From the NCBI GenBank assembly GCA_025201345.1, contig JAIXMG010000011.1, positions 558,001 through 622,000 on the forward strand: 64,000 nucleotides of DNA, given 5' to 3'. The DNA is from Thamnidium elegans. Its lineage: Eukaryota; Mucoromycota; Mucoromycetes; Mucorales; Mucoraceae. The position numbers and the translations under genes were made by a program. Within the stretch, counting starts at the first letter, position 1. The number at the start of each line of letters is the position of its first letter. The notes beneath the pieces are model-generated. The model searched no databases and had not been told where the DNA came from. It saw only the letters and a list, made by a program, of their open reading frames with translations. Of the stretch, positions 11,919-23,975 are shown piece after piece.

Positions 11919-14101
11919 ATGTCATTGGCCTTAAATATCAAACCATACATTTCTATTCCTGAGCAAATGAACCATGTTTTAGACGCTTTCCCAGAGACAC
12001 ACGCTGTTATGTGAGTTTCTGGAAGATTATGTCATACAAAGCCTGAAAATTCGACAGCAACTGTCAAAAGAAGAAGAATTGTCTCGTATTCTTGGTACAG
12101 GGACTACTATTGTCATAGGAGTGGTAAAAGTAATTGCATCCTTCTAGACGTAGCGAAAGTCTGGGAGCCTCTTCTAGACCGCTCCAAAAGGCATCTAAAA
12201 GAATTGGTGTCCTGCAAGTATGAAAGTTACTTGTTATAAGGATGATCCCAGCAACGTTGTTTTCACTTTCCAAAAACAACACAATCATACAGTTGGGACA
12301 AAAGAAGATTTCTGCTTTCTTCCTGTTTCAAAAAGCACAAAGGAGTTTATTATGCAGAAACGTATCGAGGGATATGAATGCCGAGATGTGCGTGTATCTA
12401 TTCAACGTCAATTGAATACCTATATTCAAAGTAATCTTCATATTATTATAGGTGAAAACTATAATAATAATTACGCTATTATTCACAGAGACCAAATAAT
12501 TGATCAAAATGAAGTATACAATCAATACAAGAAAATTCAAGAAACTGCTTACAAAAAGAATAACGATCAATATGATTCAGTTCATTTATGGATGCAGAGC
12601 CTTTCTATTGAAAAGGGATACGACTATTATCTCGGTAGCAGCTTTAGTACCAACTTTACCTTTGCCTTTTTGTCTCCTTTGCAAAAAAATATTTTGTTGC
12701 AATGTCCATACTGGTGTTTAGACGCGACACACAAAACTACCGATATCAAATTTTTTTGCTGTATACTGTTGTTGTTCGCCATCCAGTCACTGTTACAGGT
12801 TATACCGTAGCTTACTGCTTTACTACGAGCCACGGTGTTTCTCCAATTGTTCCATTCTTAAAATTCTTAAAAAGCTTAGGATCTACCAACATACAAAAAA
12901 TTACGATTGATGTTTCGAACGTCAGATTGAATATCATTAACATTGCATTTCCAGAAGCTAGAGTACACTGGTGTCTTTTTCATATCGCTCGTGCTTGATA
13001 TTCAAAAATTCGTGAATATGTTAAGTGCGGTAGTTCTGAAACAAATGGTCTAATTCATAGGGCATTAAAGCAGATGATGTAGAAAAAATCACTTCTGAAT
13101 TTACCATCAAACTTGCAAGTTTTTTGAACTGCTTTGGTAAGTATACTGATTTGATCAGATACCTTAGAACGTATTACTATTTGCATGATTCGTTTATGCG
13201 TTGGGCTTCTTGTTATCAACCTGATATCTATACAAATATGGAAACGAACAATTACGTCGAAAGCTGGCACAACCAGCTTAAGACGACGTATTTAAAAAGA
13301 AGACCTAACAGGAGAGTCAGTGATGTATCCAAGTAATATTAGAGCAATATAATTTAGACATAGTTTTATACAAGCGTGATACCCGTTATCAACTTACATA
13401 AAACTATATACAGATACAATGTTAGCTACATATTATTTTGATCCTTTTGTACTACGTTATAAGAATGATAAATATGTGTATAACAAAGCATAGTATAACA
13501 GCTAAATGTGATAAAATAATACATTTTCTATAATCAGTGTGCTCATCCATAAAAAGGTTATGCATCTATATGCTCTTTTTAACTTATAATCATGTTATGC
13601 TGAGACCATCTTATTTATTTTCTGAAAGTCTATAAAAAGGCTCTTATTTTCAATTTAATAAAACAATAATCTCTTTCAGTCTGATAAACTTTTCTTTTTT
13701 ATTTTTCTTTTTTGATATTTACTCTGTCAATATCACAGTCGGTCGGTTGATTTACGTGTTGGTACACGATGCTGGAGCAGAACGTAAAACAATTAATGTT
13801 GAAGGTAGGTAGAATGGGACCCGAGAAAAGAAGAGGAAGAAGAAGACAACGTGATGCAGAAGAATTTGCGATGGAAGTAATTCCAGATATGATCCAAAGC
13901 ATAAATCCCTGTACAAACACAGTAAAATCTTTTACGGATTCTGACATTTCTTATGAAATTGAGAAAGTTCAAGCAAGCATACAAGCACCCTACAAAACGA
14001 AATACAAGCCGACAGCAATCCCAGGCCTGAGTCCCTTGTTTACACAATCCAAATTGCAAAAGTCGGCTATGAGAGAATCCGCAGCGGTGCACTTAAAATA
14101 G
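11919..14101 (+). pseudogene. MULE (Mutator-like) transposase pseudogene, interrupted
   Basis: The pieces appear in the family order but in shifting frames. First comes a zinc-binding-like N-terminus (YSWYRDYYCHRSGK, KASKRIG, then KQHNHTVGTKED). The DDE core follows, with YWCLDATHKTT near 12720 (first Asp) and KITIDVSNVRLNII with RVHWCLFHIARA near 12900-12990. The C-terminal ETNNYVESWHNQLKTTYLKR block is near 13240-13300. The tail (GRLIYVLVHDAG, GRMGPEKRRGRRR, FTDSDISYEIEKVQ) resumes only at 13740, after a ~410-bp insertion. Several frameshifts and stops make it inactive. Family identity is clear; the element's ends are not defined. Confidence 0.85.
13325..13736. mobile_element. ~410-bp AT-rich insertion within the MULE pseudogene
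   Basis: The MULE frame stops after NRR at about 13315 and picks up again with RLIYVLVHD at about 13745, so this DNA was inserted into the element. It is AT-rich and has no coding potential. Its ends resemble each other in inverted orientation (CAGTGATGT near the left end; the complement of the right end reads CTGTGATAT, and both continue with AGTAA). This fits a small non-autonomous DNA element, but the terminal repeat is imperfect. Confidence 0.45.
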
Positions 14102-14107
14102 CCACTA

Positions 14108-14178
14108 CACTTAATAAGTGATTAATTCTAGTGACTTTCGCTCGCAGCGGTTGCACTAGTATAGTCACTTAATAAGTG
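14108..14178. repeat. Paired CACTTAATAAGTG palindromes
   Basis: The perfect 13-bp palindrome CACTTAATAAGTG occurs at 14108-14120 and again at 14166-14178, bracketing 45 bp that contain TCTAGTGAC and CACTAGTATAG. It starts seven bases after the last MULE codon, so it may mark that element's right end. Confidence 0.55.
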
Positions 14179-14394
14179 ATCAAAAAATAAAATTTAAAAA
14201 AGTCGCTACATCTAGTGTGCATATTTCCTCGACTTTCTTTTTTCCTTAATAAATTTTAATAAATTTTAATATCAAATGAGCAAGATGTATACCGAGTATT
14301 CTTAACAAAGTATTGCTTATACAATCTTTCATGCTCCCCTTCTCTATCGCGTTTGATGTAGGTTTTTTCTTCTAGTTCTTTTCTTCTAGTTTAA

Positions 14395-14766
14395 ATAAAC
14401 TTCCGAATGAAGAAATTGAAGAAAATGACATTGAAGAGCAAGAGTTGATAGTGAACTATATAGATCCTATCATCAGTCCTCTGCTATGATCCTGGCCATG
14501 ACAAGCTGTTTATCTGGTAAAAAATATTTATAATATAATATAATTGACTTGGCAATAAAGATACTGACTCTTCATTCAATAATTAGGTTGAATCGTACTG
14601 TATTACAGAACTATGAGAAACGCCCTGACGCTGGATGTGTCGGTTTAAAAAGAAAAAGAATTGATTGTTACGTCGGTTTTGTGGAAGTAAAACCATATTA
14701 TAAGAAGAAAGACACTGTTAAAACGCATGAAGTCTTGCTACGGCTGTCATTATTTGCACCAAGGCG
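14395..14766 (+). pseudogene. Broken relative of the 609-aa D...ExK family
   Basis: Fragments read LPNEEIEENDIEEQELIVNY, IDPIISPL and, after an intron-like gap, KRPDAGCVGLKRKRIDCYV then GFVEVKPYYK and THEVLLRLSLFA. The RPD...GFVEVK block parallels RQD...LGVGEEK of the gene at 6.3-8.3 kb. No C-terminal half is present: the frame runs straight into a dispersed repeat at 14767. It looks truncated by that insertion. Confidence 0.6.
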
Positions 14767-14880
14767 AGCCAGAGCGATAATATTTAAGCGGTGGCGGTTG
14801 TGGAAGCGTCGTAGGGCTTACACCAGCGGTATCGCTAAAATTTGGCAGGGAAAAAAAAATTAGCGATATAATTTCAATTT
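14767..14880 (+). repeat. Dispersed ~115-bp repeat, copy 1
   Basis: This block (GAGCCAGAGCGATAATATTT ... GCGGTATCGCTAAAATTTGG ... TTAGCGATA) matches the reverse complement of 34857-34976 at roughly 90 percent identity. The end holds a TATCGCTAA / TTAGCGATA inverted repeat. In both places it abuts a truncated ORF. A MITE or element terminus is likely. Confidence 0.7.
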
Positions 14881-15189
14881 CCTTCTTTTCAATTACAGTT
14901 CAAGTGTCGAATAAATTCTATTAGAATTGTGTGAGACACTCAAGAAATCTGATTTGCTTTAATCTTCTTTTTATTAAAATAAAATAAGAAATAAATAAAG
15001 TTTTTCTTGACTTCTAGTATAAGACCAATCTTCGAGCGAGGTCATTTGGGAAGTAGTGGGTGGGGGAAATCATATTTTTTCTTGCGACATCATTTTGGCA
15101 AAAGGTATATACATTATATGTTCCCGAGAAAGAAAAAAAATTACAATCATTTTTTTTAAGCCAGTAACTTCCATTTTATATTTATACGT

Positions 15190-15226
<37 letters not shown>

Positions 15227-15367
15227 TGTTTTACTATTTATTTATTTTTCTATTATCTTTCTACAATTCATAATTGATATCACTATTTTTTTTTTAGAAA
15301 AACAGGTACCCCCGCCCAATGGAAACATTGATTCGGATTGAATTTATCCGAGATATACAAAAAAAAA
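14881..15367. other. Intergenic sequence with poly-T runs
   Basis: No gene recognised. It holds a T29 run near 15194-15222 and the 3' flank of the SSSCA1-like gene. Confidence 0.4.
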
Positions 15368-16406
<1,039 letters not shown>

Positions 16407-16526
16407 GTTTAAAGTTTTAAAAGAAAGAGAAAAAGTTTGAAGGTTTTTTTTTCTTTTTTTCCTTTTTTTGTAAAGAAAAAAAGCGGCATTTTAATATTTT
16501 AACTGTCAGTTTAAATTATTTTTATT

Positions 16527-18900
16527 CTATGGTTTGTTTTGATGAATTGCAATCCATCCTTCTCGACGAGGACTTGCCTTCTTCGCCCATAATTCTAAGA
16601 ATTTGCCTCTCTTTAATTCGGAGTCATATACAGCTCTCGGTAATAAGGTCTCGATCATATCGTATACACCAATAGGTTTAGGTACAGTAAATTCATCATG
16701 GATCCATTGATTTCTTGGTAATTCAAAGTCTATAATTACATCGGGAGATCGCTGATGTCTTAACTCAAATCCTTCACCTTTTTTAAACATCAATAGTATT
16801 TCCTTTGTAGAACTAAAGTATGGACTTGGTTCGTCTAGTTGCACATTGTTTACTGATTTTTTAAACCAAACTAGGTTTTCAACATATTTACAATCTATAC
16901 AGATATATTTAATCATCTTGACATTTTTTTTTTAAAAAAAACAAAGGGGCACTTACTCATGGTATACATAATACGCACAATATCTGCTTGAATTAACTTG
17001 TGTGACCAAACGAAAATCATACCAGCTGTCATATGTGTAGACACTGGCTCTATTAATTTTTGAAAATCCATCAAGTTCCAAGTACAGCTACCATCATTCT
17101 TTCCATCAGCAACATAAAACTCCCATGGTGGATCAACCAAGATACACTCTAAAGATGATGCATCTGTTGCCGGTTGTAATATATCGTCTAATAACGGTAT
17201 ACAGTCATTAATATCATTTAATTCTATATAACTTTGCTTTGATTCATCTATCTGAGTTTTGGCTGATAATGGTTGGATTCTTTTGACTCCACTGTATAGA
17301 TCGTTAGGAATTCGAACATGCGATATAAATTCGTCGGGTGTATCAACTTTTCGTTTCTTGACACCAGTAAAGAATCGTGAGAGTGAGGATTGTTGGATTT
17401 TAGAGGGCGTGTCACTAGAACTGGTGGATAGTGGAGGTGGTTGAGATGTCTTTTTAACCATGCTCTTTTGTAACAGTCTAAATTTAAATTATATCAGTGA
17501 TTTAGATAAAAGATGCAAGTAAAAAAAAACTTACAATTCAGTTGTGATAAGACTTCTACGCCAGTCTTGTTTAGCATACCAGTACTGATCTCTATTATAT
17601 TTATCAAGGTAAGGTCTATATATATATATATATAAAGTCAGTTACAAGAAACACAGTTCATATTAAAAAATAAATTACATTAAAAACTTTCGATAATTTT
17701 GTAATCTATCGTTCCATTCAGTCTCCCAATCTCGAGCTTGCAAATGAGCTACCTCAGGTTCAGATTCCATCATCATAAAATCATCTTCTCCCTCAATAAA
17801 TTGTTTTGGTGGCATCTTTTTAACTAAATCAGATATATTGGATCGCTTTTTGGTTACAATTCGAGGCGTTGTCACTTTGGGTTTGGGTTTGGGTGTGGTA
17901 AGGGATTGTCCTGAGCGACCATGAAATTCTTTTAACCATTGATCAATGTTTTTTTCGTCCTCTTTTACTTCTGGGTCCTTCCATTCTGGACCCAATTCCG
18001 TATTTGGTACAGTACCAGATAATCGTTCCTTATGTGTTTGCTTTAGTTTTCCATCGACTGTGATGTAACTGTCGTCTTGTAGTTTACCATCACTAACTAG
18101 TTTACGATAATAGTTCATACATTGGTACCCAACCCGATGAGGAATACCACAACTAAATAAACCCCAAGATGACCCGATCTTGTAACCTTTACTGATCCAT
18201 TCGTTGTACCTGTTCATAAATAATTTTTGTTCCTGTGCTGACCAGCCACCATTTTGTTGTCCCTCACCAGGTGCAACAAATCTATAGTAAAAACCTTCTG
18301 GACTCTGTATTTTTTTTTTTCACTATATACATTAGTTTTGAGATGATGTTTTTTTTTTGAAGTAGTAATGTAAATTCTTTACCATGTATCTATTTTCCCA
18401 TGCTTTTATACGCGAACCTTGCCATTGCTTTACTGATTCTCTGGTAAAAACATCTTCTCCTACTCGTTTACGTTTTAAGGTAGTCGTGGTTGTAGATTTA
18501 GGTGATGGTTCATCGTTTACAGAAAGTGACTCGAACCGAGGTGTTTCGGTATCAACGAGTTCATCCATCTCCATGGTTTTTAAAGTGGCTTCTTGCCAAA
18601 ATGATTCATCTTCCTCCATGTCTATATCACCTTGTTCTTGCTTGATTTGTTGTAAAATATATAACGGTTCTTCCATACGGCCCTTTCCTTTTCCTTCGAC
18701 CTGGGGGGGGGGTTAATAAATTTAGTTGTCCAAAAAGATTGATCTTTTTCTTTTACCTCTGGTAATTCTTGTAAAGAAAGTTTCAATGATTCAGTAGGTT
18801 CTTCTTTTAAAATTGTGGTCTTGGACTTTGATAAACTAACTACTTTTTTACTGGAACCAATCTTTGGTATAAAAGACGACGATCCACCCCATGAGGACAT
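16527..18900 (-). CDS. Predicted SANT - PIP box - MT-A70 adenine methyltransferase
   Basis: Six exons fit without a stop: 18757-18900, 18383-18700, 17679-18304, 17535-17615, 16957-17477 and 16527-16894 (introns 56, 78, 63, 57 and 62 nt; 685 aa). Residues ~155-235 (SPEGFYYRFVAPGEG, WSAQEQKLFMNRY, WGLFSCGIPHRVGYQCMNYY) form a SANT/Myb-like domain. An Arg/Lys- and Pro-rich linker follows. A PIP box (QSSLSRFF, ~419-426) and basic KKRK come next. The C-terminal MT-A70 domain has the catalytic DPPW at ~505-508, then LVWFKK and KPIGVYDMIETLLPRA...GWIAIHQ. The intron 17478-17534 joins the SANT and MTase parts. Its GTAAGT donor itself makes the only stop, and the phase is kept. If it is not spliced, these are two tandem genes (17531-18900 and 16527-17461). 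By homology the enzyme methylates adenine N6, probably in DNA. Confidence 0.82.
17369..17392 (-). other. PCNA-interacting (PIP) box coding segment
   Basis: Codons here read QSSLSRFF, an exact QxxLxxFF PIP box. It is followed within five residues by KKRK, which can serve both as the basic flank favoured by PIP boxes and as a nuclear localisation signal. It lies in a disordered linker ahead of the methyltransferase domain, where it would be accessible. Confidence 0.8.
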
Positions 18901-19081
18901 TTTTTTTTTTTTTAAAAAAAACTCGAAAGTTGAAGAGGCGGGTTTTTTCGCGAATAAAAAAGAGAAAAAAAAAAAGGGCGCTGCTTTAAAAATGTCAAAC
19001 ACGTAAAACTGGTTTTTTTTTACAAGATTTAAGCAAATATTGGTTCCCTTTTTCTTTTCTCTATTTCTCTAAAAATAATAA
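18901..19081. promoter_or_regulatory. Presumed upstream region of the MT-A70 gene
   Basis: The methyltransferase gene starts at 18900 on the minus strand and an ORF remnant starts at 19082 on the plus strand, so any promoter lies here. A T/A dyad (T run joined to A run) touches the start codon. No specific factor site is recognised. Confidence 0.35.
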
Positions 19082-19466
19082 TATGGAAAGTAAAACTCAA
19101 TACATAAAAAATCATTTGAATGGTTTCCAATTACAATTACAATTTTTTTTTCAAACACTTTAATTTCCAAAACAGAGCCTCGGCCGAAAAGGATTTCAAA
19201 TTATTACTTCGAAACAATATTAATTATAAGTGTAGAGATAGCTGGTCAGCGCTTATTTCTTTTGCCGAGGAAATAAATAATTTAGGCTTCAATAACGTAA
19301 GTGTTTCATTAATTATAGTAAGCTATGGTCTAAAGCGTTACTGTGGTACTTTAATACAGAGACTTTGGATGCTTTTTGGAGGAAAAAGGTACTGTTAAAC
19401 ATTACAAGAAACAGCAGCGAGCTAGCTGCGATAAACGAATTTGAAAGCTATTCAGAAAACAGACTA
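19082..19466 (+). pseudogene. Unrecognised ORF remnant interrupted by a MITE
   Basis: Frames separated by intron-like gaps read MESKTQYIKNHLNGFQLQLQ, AEKDFKLLLRNNINYKCRDS, WSALISFAEEINNLGF and LWSKALLWYFNTETLDAFW. The composition is clearly protein-like. The phases do not join cleanly, and the last frame ends in the MITE at 19467. I do not recognise the family. It is most likely a decayed gene, though a poorly resolved intron model is possible. Confidence 0.4.
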
Positions 19467-19723
19467 CAGTAGCGGCTCTATTTAAGGGTGACCAAAATCT
19501 GGAAGAAATCCACCCTTGAATGTGATAAAATAATTTGAATTGATCTTCATAAACTAATAAGTTTATGATAAAGCAATATCTTTTAGATTTATTTAGTGGT
19601 TTTTTGTTATTGAATTCCACCCTTAAATCGAATAATGGTAATAGTGGTGTAAAAGCTGTGGACCGAAGAAGTTCTAGAGAAATACACCCTTAAATCGGAC
19701 ACCCTTAAACAGAGCCGCTACTG
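19467..19723. mobile_element. Tc1/mariner-type MITE, 257 bp, TA target-site duplication
   Basis: The ends are inverted repeats of about 24 bp. The left end starts CAGTAGCGGCTCTATTTAAG and the right end finishes CTTAAACAGAGCCGCTACTG. Both are flanked by TA (19465-19466 and 19724-19725). Internal copies of CACCCTT-AA lie near each end. The interior has no coding capacity. TA duplication and size fit a non-autonomous Tc1/mariner element. Confidence 0.88.
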
Positions 19724-20059
19724 TACAAGTATCTCATTCGATAATGTGAATATTTGATCTTCTATTGTGGTCACTAACCCTTTATTTTTAGCTCAAGAGA
19801 AAGTTCTCTTACACGTTTGATAATGATGCCAATAATACCAAAACTAATAAGAATATTGTGCTATCCTGAATAAGCTATTTCCGTAACAGTATCACGAACA
19901 TCTTTTATAAGGACAATCAATTAGGTACAGATTTATTCATAGTAAATCGGTACTTGTCAAATAAAGCTGTAATTACATAATTTAAATAGTAATCAAATGC
20001 TAAATATATCGCTCGTATATCAGGCAGCAACGAAAAGAAAACCTGTATTCATAAAATTT

Positions 20060-20650
20060 ATAAAAACGTAGAAGTGATAGTTACATCGCTTATAATAAAC
20101 AAAAATTAAATATTTTACGTTGGGAAAGTGAAAATGTTGACGATAAGGATGATACGGTACGTATTACCAGATTTACAGGTTTAAGGACATGTTATATCAA
20201 CTATTTAAAAATAATAGAGGGGTATGGGATCAGGATGATATATTTTTGTTAACAGCAGTTTCAGACTTTATTCGCCAATCTGTCGAAAAATTGATGGATG
20301 AAAATGTTAAACGGATTAAAGGTACTGATGCATTTCACTACGTATTTGTTGTCCCTTCGGAATGGGAAGAGGAGATCAGATATGTCTTCATTCGGCCTAT
20401 TTTTGTTCAAGCCAATTTAATGAACAAAATCGCGTTGACATATCGCCTCCTGTTTTGAACTTTTTGAATAGCGGCGCTTCTTTTCTCTTAAGTATTAACA
20501 AGTCGAAATTCGAAAGTATTTGGTGGTTTCTCAACATACGTCGTAGCCTAGAAAAAATTGTAAGAGTACCATGCCTTTAAATTGTAAGATAACGCCTTTA
20601 ATTTTTTTTGTGAAGTCGACTTGAATAACCGCCCACGTCGGGCAAAAGTG
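20060..20650 (+). pseudogene. Hsp70-like (actin-like ATPase) pseudogene fragment
   Basis: The fragments LNILRWESENVDDKDD, DIFLLTAVSDFIRQSVEKL and YVFVVPSEWEEEIRYVFIRP resemble the Hsp70/HSPA12-type actin-like ATPases expanded in Mucoromycota. Frames shift near 20180 and 20390, and neither nucleotide-binding end is complete. The 19.73-20.06 kb stretch before it holds no clear gene. Confidence 0.6.
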
Positions 20651-21005
20651 ACTTAGAGGTCTAGATGAGAGAAGAGGGGACGCTTGGGGGAAAAACAATA
20701 AACAAAGATGCACAAACTGTCCTTAATGAGGAAGCTTGGGGGACGCTGTGCGCCATTTTTTTTAAAAAAAATATTCTCATTTATTTTTAACCGTGAAAGG
20801 TAATGACTCCTCTGGGTGTATTGTTTACGACACAAGGAGAGTGACCATATCACCTAAGTTCCTCGAATTATTAGTGGGTGGCCAGTTAGCACGGAGAGTA
20901 ACCATATCACTACGATAGCCTAAATTGTTAGGCAGTAGCCAGGAAAACCCAAGGCCGCGACACAGAAAGAAAATAAACTACCACCAAAAGGAAAGCACCA
21001 GAGGC

Positions 21006-22571
21006 TTACTCCTCATCATCCTCATCATCTTCGAAAATCGAAGCACGGGTGTACTTGACAGCAGGAGCAGAAGCAACCATATGGAATGGTGTAAGCTTCT
21101 CTCTACTATCAAAAAAAAGAAGCACCACTATCTGTGCCTTCTTTTACCTCCGATTCAATACTAGTAGTATCCATGATATCAGGCTCGTCTCTATCAGTGG
21201 TATCCATTGCAGCAACCGCTTTAATGAAGCTAGCACGAGTATACAAGGAAAAGCCACCAATACCAACGCTTGATTGGGTACCAGCCTTAACAATGGAATC
21301 AGTTCCAAAGAAGGCGTAGGACTCGTCGATACCCGAAGAGGAGTATCTAACAGCAGTCGAGGAATCAAAGACAGACCTATCCATATCCATGTCTTCAGCG
21401 GAATCTCGAGAAGAAGAACTACAAGGCTCACACAAAGACATGTCACTGGTTGGCTGCCAACGATTTTCAGTACCTGTTAATCTTAATTCAGTAGCAGGAG
21501 GGGTCCAGCATCCACCGAAAAAAGAGTAAGTCTCACCATCAATCTTGGAAACAGAACCGGGAAAAGATAACATCTCAGTGTCCTTATCATAAAGACTATC
21601 AAAACGCTCCGTCTCACAAGGAGAACAAAGATCGACAGACAAAGAGACATCATCATCGACAACGACTTCAGAGACCAAGGCATCACCGGAACAGGAGCAA
21701 GAATCATCATCGGCAACGACTTCAGAGACCAAGTCATTACCGGAACAAGAGCAAGAATCGTCATCAGCAACCAGATTATCAAGGAATGTCGTATCGCGAA
21801 CATAAGGCTTCTCAGCTTGATTGGGCTCCAAAGAATCTTCAATTAAGATGGTAGGACTCAAACAAAGACTTTTGCTACTAGAGTTAAGACCATTTTTTTT
21901 TTACCGTAATAGCAGCATCAAGAACACCTACTTCTTCTCCTTCAACAGGTGGCACTACTTCTGCAGGAGTGAAGCTATACTTAAGGTATGCGCAATCACA
22001 ACCATTGAAAAGTGAGCACTCTGGGACAAGGTGAAACTCCGGGTCCTCAAAGAAGAAGTCCAGATCATCATCACGACCAGGCACATAGCTACTGGAGGGT
22101 TCAGGTAAAACAAATGTAAGTTCATCATCAGCCGAAGCTGGAAAAAAAGAAATAATCCTATTTTTTTTTTAAAAAAAATAATGCATTACTGGATATTAAT
22201 ATAATAATATTTAACTTTTAATTGAATATTTTAATACTTACAACAACAACGTAAAGCGGCAGAGAGAAAGGGTAAAGGTCAAACAAGGCACGTCTGTTAC
22301 AAGTTCGAAGTAAAATATCACAAAGAGGAAAGTAAAGAATGAGTTAGTAAGTGAGTCAGTAATAGCCTAAATAAGATGTATATATATATATATATATAAA
22401 TTAGCAAAACAGCATAAATTTACACTATTTTCAGAAATTATTTGCGCAGTTGTAAAAATAAAAAATTGCAGTTTTTTTTTTTTTTTTTTAGGTCTATAAA
22501 GTGGGCAAATAATTTCTGAAAAGTGTCTTGTGGTAACTTTTATAATATAATATAGTACTTACTGTAAACAT
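21006..22571 (-). CDS. Acidic Ser-rich protein, left-arm copy
   Basis: Mirror image of 30171-31737; exon structure and comments are given there. The same A10 homopolymer frameshift (21894-21903 on this side) is present, so both copies share the lesion or the same base-calling error. No known family. Confidence 0.5.
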
Positions 22572-22859
22572 CTTGAATTCTTGAGGAAAAAAGAGGAAAA
22601 AGAGAGAAGAAAAAAAGTGGGCGTTCTTATAATAAAAAGCTTGTTATGGACTTGTGTAACACACCTTAGAGCCAATTCGAGGTTTTATAATTCTATTAGG
22701 GCGTATTCTTTACTTTCATTTACTTTGAAAATTACAAAATGTAAGATGGAACATGAAACATGACTTGACACACTGCTTACGACAATTGCGCTGTAATGAA
22801 GTCAGTGGAGTATACAATCTTAAAGAAAAAGGATCCTTTTTTTTTTAAAAAAAAAAAAA

Positions 22860-23215
22860 ATAGAAAAAAAAAGCATTAGAGCCCAAACTTATTTGTCGTT
22901 GTAAACGTTTTAATTTGTTACTGAGTGCCCAACCAGTGTTACAGACTGGCGGAAGCAGGGAGGGAAAGATGAACGGTGGCAAAGAAAGGGAAATAGGCGG
23001 ACAAGAAGACAAAGGGCAGACAGGAAGAGATGTAACCACCAACTCTTTTGGTTCTTCGGTCAAAAGAGAAACACCAGGAGGGAGTGCCTCTTTTAACAAA
23101 TCTCTCGGAGAGAGAGGTTTACAAGCCTTTACAAGAAAGGATTTTTACCAAGCTTGATACGAGGCGGTAGTTGGTACAAAAGCACAGTAGCTTTTCGTGT
23201 CCCAAAAGGACGAAC
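22860..23215 (-). pseudogene. Degenerate exon 2 of the Pro-rich gene, left-arm copy
   Basis: Homologous to exon 2 of the intact gene at 26679-27139 (shared GSSFWDTKSYC, ALPPGV and EEPKELVVTS) but carrying stops and frameshifts. It is mirrored at 29525-29880. A 46-base A tract follows at 23251-23296. Confidence 0.65.
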
Positions 23216-23248
23216 CAGGTAAAAATAAATTTTGTTTACACATTTGCG

Positions 23249-23301
<53 letters not shown>

Positions 23302-23975
23302 TGACCACATATGTCCACCTTTTAAAATGACTTGTACAAGTGTTTACTTCAAAAAAAAACCCCTATAGTTGAAGTGCATACTTCCCTTTTCTTTTTTGAT
23401 GTGAGTTTTATCTATAGCTAATAGTTTTTAAAGAGGGGAAATGAACCTACCGGGTGGTAAGATAGTACTTTCCTGTAACTGTGGGAATATTTGGAAACCA
23501 ATCAGATTTGATTGTTTGGAGGTAAATAGATATGGGTGACTTTAGTATAAAAAATATCAGTGTTTACTAACCAACGTTGCTCATTTATGCATTAATTTAG
23601 GGGGTTTGTGACACAAAAAATACTTCAATTTTACCCCCACTTTCCATTTCCGTATATATCCACAGTTGAAACGACTTAGTTTTAATATAAAATAAATATA
23701 TATATACGCTTCCGTTATGATAAGCACATGCTTTCCCGAGAAGAGATGTATAAAAAAAAAAAAAAAGTCGTGTTTATTTATTTTTAAAAATGTTTATTAC
23801 TAGTACATTATCTACAGCAATAGTGACAGAATATATCATGATTGAACTAAGATACTGTAGTCAAGTTTACTAAAAGCTTTACTAAAAAAAAAAAAAAAAA
23901 AAAAAAAATGAACAAGACCCAGAGGGTATATATTTTATTTAATACAAAAATGAATTTATTTTACAAAAGAAGAAA

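Noticed and set aside
13793..14092. Cys-rich minus-strand ORF
   Set aside because: It is antisense to the recognisable MULE C-terminal block.
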